From positions 3,146,001 to 3,210,000 of the forward strand of contig JAZGTH010000002.1 in assembly GCA_036877525.1 (NCBI GenBank): a stretch of 64,000 nt of DNA, in the 5' to 3' direction. Shown piece after piece: positions 57,001 through 64,000 of the stretch. The notes beneath the pieces were generated by a model. The model saw nothing but the letters and a program-made list of their open reading frames with translations. It ran no database searches and had not been told where the DNA came from. How positions within the stretch are numbered: the stretch's first letter is position 1; each line of letters starts with the position of its first letter. This DNA is from Chromobotia macracanthus (Eukaryota > Chordata > Actinopteri > Cypriniformes > Botiidae). The position numbers and the translations under genes were made by a program.

Positions 57001-60000
57001 CTCGTGTTTTCGGCAAGTGATTTCTGAAATGGTCTACAGCGAAATTTTGAAACGAAGGAATCACATAAATTGAAGATAACGCTGCACATGAGGAACTGCA
57101 TGATCTAAATCATGGCATTAGTAAAACATGAAGACTAGCAAGAAATTCGTTTGGTAAGACTCTAGAGAAATTTAATGAAAGTCCTGGAAAATAATGTTTG
57201 GCCGTTCTGTATCCTTTGCAGAAAAAAATAGGGATTCTTCTTGGCAGATGAGCTTTCCAAGTGAATATCGCATTAAACTGTTGTGCAAGTGATTTTGGCG
57301 TTTTGAATTAGCGAATAACACAAATAGGTTATCTGGCCAGACAAAACGCACGTACTGTAATAACTAAACCATGGCATTATCGAGGAAACTACGCAGCAGA
57401 TTTTGCTTCATAAGCAGTACAGAATAATATAAGGAATCTAGTTAGAAGATGCGTGTCGCACCGCAAACATTGAGCAATAACCCGAGAAATTCCGTTATGA
57501 TGCACATTGCTGTCTTCATACAAGTTCAGGGAAGATAAGGTTTGCAAATGATTACACGACAGTACAGGAGTTCACACAGTAAAATATGAAAATGGCAGAA
57601 AAGATGCTTTGGCGTCTGGTGAAAAGGCAGAAAACTAGTCGTGCGACTTTGAAGAGGAAAGCGTTTTGCAAGCAAAGTCACGGGAATGCAAAGCTCTGAA
57701 AATAAAATAGCGAAATGACGCTGTACGTATCTGATCGTTGTATTCGTGAACAGTGCAATTTTGAAGATATTTTCCTGTACACTGATGCGTTTGGCAAGAG
57801 TAGATAAAGCACAGATAACCGAGACCTAAGACACATGAATTGTTGAAACCAATGTTTTCATGGATGAGGTATAAGCGAAAACTATGAGAAGCGAATCAAC
57901 ACAAAAAAGTACTTTTCACGTGAATTTTTATTACTTGACATCTATGCAAAGCTGGTTTCAGTGTTCACGGTAAGAAGCTCGTGTTTTCGGCAAGTGATTT
58001 CTGAAATGGTCTACAGCGAAATTTTGAAACGAAGGAATCACATAAATTGAAGATAACGCTGCACATGAGGAACTGCATGATCTAAATCATGGCATTAGTA
58101 AAACATGAAGACTAGCAAGAAATTCGTTTGGTAAGACTCTAGAGAAATTTAATGAAAGTCCTGGAAAATAATGTTTGGCCGTTCTGTATCCTTTGCAGAA
58201 AAAAATAGGGATTCTTCTTGGCAGATGAGCTTTCCAAGTGAATATCGCATTAAACTGTTGTGCAAGTGATTTTGGCGTTTTGAATTAGCGAATAACACAA
58301 ATAGGTTATCTGGCCAGAAACTTCGCACGTACTGCAATAACTAAACCATGGCATTATCGAGGAAACTACGCAGCAGATTTTGCTTCATAAGCAGTACAGA
58401 ATAATATAAGGAATCTAGTTAGAAGATGCGTGTCGCACCGCAAACATTGAGCAATAACCCGAGAAATTCCGTTATGATGCACATTGCTGTCTTCATACAA
58501 GTTCAGGGAAGATAAGGTTTGCAAATGATTACACGACAGTAAAGGAGTTCACACAGTAAAATATGAAAATGGCAGAAAAGATGCTTTGGCGTCTGGTGAA
58601 AAGGCAGAAAACTAGTCGTGCGACTTTGAAGAGGAAAGCGTTTTGCAAGCAAAGTCACGGGAATGCAAAGCTCTGAAAATAAAATAGCGAAATGACGCTG
58701 TACGTATCTGATCGTTGTATTCGTGAACAGTGCAATTTTGAAGATATTTTCCTGTACACTGATGCGTTTGGCAAGAGTAGATAAAGCACAGATAACCGCG
58801 ACCTAAGACACATGAATTGTTGAAACCAATGTTTTCATGGATGAGGTATAAGCGAAAACTATGAGAAGCGAATCAACACAAAAAAAGTACTTTTCACGTG
58901 AATTTTTATTACTTGACATCTATGCAAAGCTGGTTTCAGTGTTCACGGTAAGAAGCTCGTGTTTTCGGCAAGTGATTTCTGAAATGGTCTACAGCGAAAT
59001 TTTGAAACGAAGGAATCACATAAATTGAAGATAACGCTGCACATGAGGAACTGCATGATCTAAATCATGGCATTAGTAAAACATGAAGACTAGCAAGAAA
59101 TTCGTTTGGTAAGACTGTAGAGAAATTTAATGAAAGTCCTGGAAAATAATGTTTGGCCGTTCTGTATCCTTTGCAGAAAAAAATAGGGATTCTTCTTGGC
59201 AGATGAGCTTTCCAAGTGAATATCGCATTAAACTGTTGTGCAAGTGATTTTGGCGTTTTGAATTAGCGAATAACACAAATAGGTTATCTGGCCAGACAAC
59301 GCACGTACTGCAATAACTAAACCATGGCATTATCGAGGAAACTACGCAGCAGATTTTGCTTCATAAGCAGTACAGAATAATATAAGGAATCTAGTTAGAA
59401 GATGCGTGTCGCACCGCAAACATTGAGAAATTCCGTTATGATGCACATTGCTGTCTTCATACAAGTTCAGGGAAGATTGTGTTGCAAATGATTACACGAC
59501 AGTAAAGGAGTTCACACAGTAAAATATGAAAATGGCAGAAAAGATGCTTTGGCGTTGGGTGAAAAGGCAGAAAACTAGTCGTGCGACTTTGAAGAGGAAA
59601 GCGTTTTGCAAGCAAAGTCACGGGAATGCAAAGCTCCGAAAATAAAATAGCGAAATGACGCTGTACGTATCTGATCGTTGTATTCGTGAACAGTACAATT
59701 TTGAAGATATTTTCCTGTACACTGATGCGTTTGGCAAGAGTAGATAAAGCACAGATAACCGAGACCTAAGACACATGAATTGTTGAAACCAATGTTTTCA
59801 TGGATGAGGTATAAGCGAAAACTATGAGAAGCGAATCAACACAAAAAAGTACTTTTCACGTGAATTTTTATTACTTGACATCTATGCAAAGCTGGTTTCA
59901 GTGTTCACGGTAAGAAGCTCGTGTTTTCGGCAAGTGATTTCTGAAATGGTCTACAGCGAAATTTTGAAACGAAGGAATCACATAAATTGAAGATGACGCT

Positions 60001-63000
60001 GCACATGAGGAACTGCATGATCTAAATCATGGCATTAGTAAAACATGAAGACTAGCAAGAAATTCGTTTGGTAAGACTCTAGAGAAATTTAATGAAAGTC
60101 CTGGAAAATAATGTTTGGCCGTTCTGTATCCTTTGCAGAAAAAATAGGGATTCTTCTTGGCAGATGAGCTTTCCAAGTGAATATCGCATTAAACTGTTGT
60201 GCAAGTGATTTTGGCGTTTTGAATTAGCGAATAACACAAATAGGTTATCTGGCCAGACAAACGCACGTACTGCAATAACTAAACCATGGCATTATCGAGG
60301 AAACTACGCAGCAGATTTTGCTTCATAAGCAGTACAGAATAATATAAGGAATCTAGTTAGAAGATGCGTGTCGCACCGCAAACATTGAGCAATAACCCGA
60401 GAAATTCCGTTATGATGCACATTGCTGTCTTCATACAAGTTCAGGGAAGATAAGGTTTGCAAATGATTACACGACAGTAAAGGAGTTCACACAGTAAAAT
60501 ATGAAAATGGCAGAAAAGATGCTTTGGCGTCTGGTGAAAAGGCAGAAAACTAGTCGTGCGACTTTGAAGAGGAAAGCGTTTTGCAAGCAAAGTCACGGGA
60601 ATGCAAAGCTCTGAAAATAAAATAGCGAAATGACGCTGTACGTATCTGATCGTTGTATTCGTGAACAGTGCAATTTTGAAGATATTTTCCTGTACACTGA
60701 TGCGTTTGGCAAGAGTAGATAAAGCACAGATAACCGAGACCTAAGACACATGAATTGTTGAAACCAATGTTTTCATGGATGAGGTATAAGCGAAAACTAT
60801 GAGAAGCGAATCAACACAAAAAAGTACTTTTCACGTGAATTTTTATTACTTGACATCTATGCAAAGCTGGTTTCAGTGTTCACGGTAAGAAGCTCGTGTT
60901 TTCGGCAAGTGATTTCTGAAATGGTCTACAGCGAAATTTTGAAACGAAGGAATCACATAAATTGAAGATAACGCTGCACATGAGGAACTGCATGATCTAA
61001 ATCATGGCATTAGTAAAACATGAAGACTAGCAAGAAATTCGTTTGGTAAGACTCTAGAGAAATTTAATGAAAGTCCTGGAAAATAATGTTTGGCCGTTCT
61101 GTATCCTTTGCAGAAAAAAATAGGGATTCTTCTTGGCAGATGAGCTTTCCAAGTGAATATCGCATTAAACTGTTGTGCAAGTGATTTTGGCGTTTTGAAT
61201 TAGCGAGTAACACAAATAGGTTATCTGGCCAGACAACGAACGTACGTACTGCAATAACTAAACCATGGCATTATCGAGGAAACTACGCAGCAGATTTTGC
61301 TTCATAAGCAGTACAGAATAATATAAGGAATCTAGTTAGAAGATGCGTGTCGCACCGCAAACATTGAGCAATAACCCGAGAAATTCCGTTATGATGCACA
61401 TTGCTGTCTTCATACAAGTTCAGGGAAGATAAGGTTTGCAAATGATTACACGACAGTAAAGGAGTTCACACAGTAAAATATGAAAATGGCAGAAAAGATG
61501 CTTTGGCGTCTGGTGAAAAGGCAGAAAACTAGTCGTGCGACTTTGAAGAGGAAAGCGTTTTGCAAGCAAAGTCACGGGAATGCAAAGCTCTGAAAATAAA
61601 ATAGCGAAATGACGCTGTACGTATCTGATCGTTGTATTCGTGAACAGTGCAATTTTGAAGATATTTTCCTGTACACTGATGCGTTTGGCAAGAGTAGATA
61701 AAGCACAGATAACCGCGACCTAAGACACATGAATTGTTGAAACCAATGTTTTCATGGATGAGGTATAAGCGAAAACTATGAGAAGCGAATCAACACAAAA
61801 AAAGTACTTTTCACGTGAATTTTTATTACTTGACATCTATGCAAAGCTGGTTTCAGTGTTCACGGTAAGAAGCTCGTGTTTTCGGCAAGTGATTTCTGAA
61901 ATGGTCTACAGCGAAATTTTGAAACGAAGGAATCACATAAATTGAAGATAACGCTGCACATGAGGAACTGCATGATCTAAATCATGGCATTAGTAAAACA
62001 TGAAGACTAGCAAGAAATTCGTTTGGTAAGACTCTAGAGAAATTTAATGAAAGTCCTGGAAAATAATGTTTGGCCGTTCTGTATCCTTTGCAGAAAAAAA
62101 TAGGGATTCTTCTTGGCAGATGAGCTTTCCAAGTGAATATCGCATTAAACTGTTGTGCAAGTGATTTTGGCGTTTTGAATTAGCGAATAACACAAATAGG
62201 TTATCTGGCCAGACAACGCACGTACTGCAATAACTAAACCATGGCATTATCGAGGAAACTACGCAGCAGATTTTGCTTCATAAGCAGTACAGAATAATAT
62301 AAGGAATCTAGTTAGAAGATGCGTGTCGCACCGCAAACATTGAGAAATTCCGTTATGATGCACATTGCTGTCTTCATACAAGTTCAGGGAAGATAAGGTT
62401 TGCAAATGATTACACGACAGTAAAGGAGTTCACACAGTAAAATATGAAAATGGCAGAAAAGATGCTTTGGGTCTGGTGAAAAGGCAGAAAACTAGTCGTG
62501 CGACTTTGAAGAGGAAAGCGTTTTGCAAGCAAAGTCACGGGAATGCAAAGCTCTGAAAAGAAAATAGCGAAATGACGCTGTACGTATCTGATCGTTGTAT
62601 TCGTGAACAGTGCAATTTTGAAGATATTTTCCTGTACACTGATGCGTTTGGCAAGAGTAGATAAAGCACAGATAACCGAGACCTAAGACACATGAATTGT
62701 TGAAACCAATGTTTTCATGGATGAGGTATAAGCGAAAACTATGAGAAGCGAATCAACACAAAAAAGTACTTTTCACGTGAATTTTTATTACTTGACATCT
62801 ATGCAAAGCTGGTTTCAGTGTTCACGGTAAGAAGCTCGTGTTTTCGGCAAGTGATTTCTGAAATGGTCTACAGCGAAATTTTGAAACGAAGGAATCACAT
62901 AAATTGAAGATGACGCTGCACATGAGGAACTGCATGATCTAAATCATGGCATTAGTAAAACATGAAGACTAGCAAGAAATTCGTTTGGTAAGACTCTAGA

Positions 63001-64000
63001 GAAATTTAATGAAAGTCCTGGAAAATAATGTTTGGCCGTTCTGTATCCTTTGCAGAAAAAAATAGGGATTCTTCTTGGCAGATGAGCTTTCCAAGTAAAT
63101 ATCGCATTAAACTGTTGTGCAAGTGATTTTGGCGTTTTGAATTAGCGAGTAACACAAATAGGTTATCTGGCCAGACAACGCACGTACTGCAATAACTAAA
63201 CCATGGCATTATCGAGGAAACTAGGCAGCAGATTTTGCTTCATAAGCAGTACAGAATAATATAAGGAATCTAGTTAGAAGATGCGTGTCGCACCGCAAAC
63301 ATTGAGAAATTCCGTTATGATGCACATTGCTGTCTTCATACAAGTTCAGGGAAGATTGTGTTGCAAATGATTACACGACAGTAAAGGAGTTCACACAGTA
63401 AAATATGAAAATGGCAGAAAAGATGCTTTGGCGTTGGGTGAAAAGGCAGAAAACTAGTCGTGCGACTTTGAAGAGGAAAGCGTTTTGCAAGCAAAGTCAC
63501 GGGAATGCAAAGCTCTGAAAAGAAAATAGCGAAATGACGCTGTACGTATCTGATCGTTGTATTCGTGAACAGTACAATTTTGAAGATATTTTCCTGTACA
63601 CTGATGCGTTTGGCAAGAGTAGATAAAGCACAGATAACCGAGACCTAAGACACATGAATTGTTGAAACCAATGTTTTCATGGATGAGGTATAAGCGAAAA
63701 CTATGAGAAGCGAATCAACACAAAAAAGTACTTTTCACGTGAATTTTTATTACTTGACATCTATGCAAAGCTGGTTTCAGTGTTCACGGTAAGAAGCTCG
63801 TGTTTTCGGCAAGTGATTTCTGAAATGGTCTACAGCGAAATTTTGAAACGAAGGAATCACATAAATTGAAGATGACGCTGCACATGAGGAACTGCATGAT
63901 CTAAATCATGGCATTAGTAAAACATGAAGACTAGCAAGAAATTCGTTTGGTAAGACTCTAGAGAAATTTAATAAAAGTCCTGAAAAATAATGTTTGGCCG
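33000..64000 (+). repeat. Homogeneous satellite array, ~976-base monomers, continues past the window
   Basis: The anchor word GAAATTTAAT(G/A)AAAGTCCTG starts at 31761, 32757, 33721, 34705, 35689, 36672, 37657, 38636, 39619, 40601, 41575, 42550, 43533, 44516, 45498, 46475, 47456, 48436, 49411, 50379, 51353, 52330, 53305, 54266, 55239, 56202, 57167, 58144, 59122, 60084, 61059, 62039, 63001 and 63963. The 33 intervals range from 961 to 996 with a mean of 976; left-hand ones are mostly 979-985 and right-hand ones 961-980. All copies are head to tail with no inversion, gap or foreign insertion. Each monomer contains the palindrome TTCACGTGAA (for example 34476-34485) and the short hairpins AGTCG.GCGACT and ATGATCTAAATCAT. 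No CENP-B-box-like word was noticed. There is no evidence that it is transcribed. Centromeric or pericentromeric location is possible but unproven. Confidence 0.97.
33896..33923. repeat. Length hotspot within each satellite monomer (representative copy)
   Basis: Between CCAGACAA and TACTG.AATAACTAA the monomers differ in almost every length class. Forms seen include CGTTTTGAACGTACG (33898, 34879, 46651), CATTTTGAACGTACG (35868), CGCTTTGAACGCACG (36849), CGTTTTAGCACG (37833), CTTTTGAACGCACG (39796), AGCACG (40779, 41751, 48614), CGAACACG (45676), CGCACG (49588, 52507, 59299, 62217) and AACGCACG (51529, 57344). Flanking sequence on both sides is stable. The full form contains the self-complementary ACGTACGT. 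Confidence 0.85.

Noticed and set aside
33726..63209. Recurrent minus-strand ORFs of 62-87 codons (starting MPWFSY or MKQNLL), one in most satellite monomers
   Set aside because: They recur because the monomers are nearly identical. The reading frame changes with the A6/A7 run and with the length hotspot, and several monomers have no such ORF, so there is no sign of coding constraint.
33000..64000. Regular direct repeats considered as CRISPR-like
   Set aside because: The repeats are contiguous ~976-base monomers without unique spacers, in a eukaryotic genome.
33000..64000. A CENP-B box in the monomer
   Set aside because: I found no word fitting TTCG....A..CGGG on either strand by eye; centromeric identity is therefore not claimed.
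1..64000. rRNA or tRNA genes
   Set aside because: No conserved rRNA words or tRNA A/B box pairs were noticed; a covariance search was not possible here.

Overview
The window looks like a non-coding, repeat-dominated stretch of a ray-finned fish chromosome (probably teleost). The evidence is the repeat content: a Jockey-superfamily LINE, L2 fragments, a Penelope-like element, Ty3/Gypsy, DIRS-like and Tc1-like remnants, a Polinton/adintovirus-like relic, and short dispersed families common in fish. I cannot name the species. No intact protein gene is visible. The only candidate host coding sequence is a terminal exon near 1.6 kb. I saw no rRNA, tRNA or CRISPR array.

Layout. 1-1.9 kb: AT-rich DNA, decayed MITE copies, and a putative last exon with a poly(A) signal. 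1.97-3.96 kb: a decayed Penelope-like element on the minus strand, bounded by inverted terminal repeats that each carry a hammerhead-like motif. 4-6.9 kb: AT-rich DNA with nothing recognisable. 6.9-10.2 kb: a nested stack, with a minus-strand LINE inside an unclassified repeat inside an element rich in AGTATACTT. 10.5-13 kb: L2, Tc1-like and DIRS gag-like fragments, two of them cut by the same short repeat family. 14-18.55 kb: Polinton-like remains with a broken integrase, a broken capsid gene and small unknown ORFs. 18.55-21.4 kb: old tandem repeats. 21.44-24.77 kb: a large palindrome. 24.8-25.7 kb: a minus-strand Gypsy pol remnant. 25.7-28.3 kb: unassigned sequence and more old tandem repeats. 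28.4-29.98 kb: a second Gypsy relic, on the plus strand.

29.98-64 kb is a satellite array. It opens with one inverted, internally deleted monomer, then about 560 bases of much older related repeat, then head-to-tail monomers running off the right edge. From 34 occurrences of one anchor word I measured 33 consecutive intervals of 961 to 996 bases, mean about 976. The monomer appears to be built from about four diverged subunits of about 245 bases. Related subunits survive as decayed copies at 18.6, 26.5, 27.7 and 30.7 kb, so the flanks may record an older state of the array. Monomers differ by linked small variants, and each carries one hotspot of length change.

The most interesting items are the satellite with its visible history, the Polinton relic with an unidentified Cys/His-containing ORF, and the 3.3-kb palindrome. 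All element assignments rest on motifs read by eye; no database search was run.
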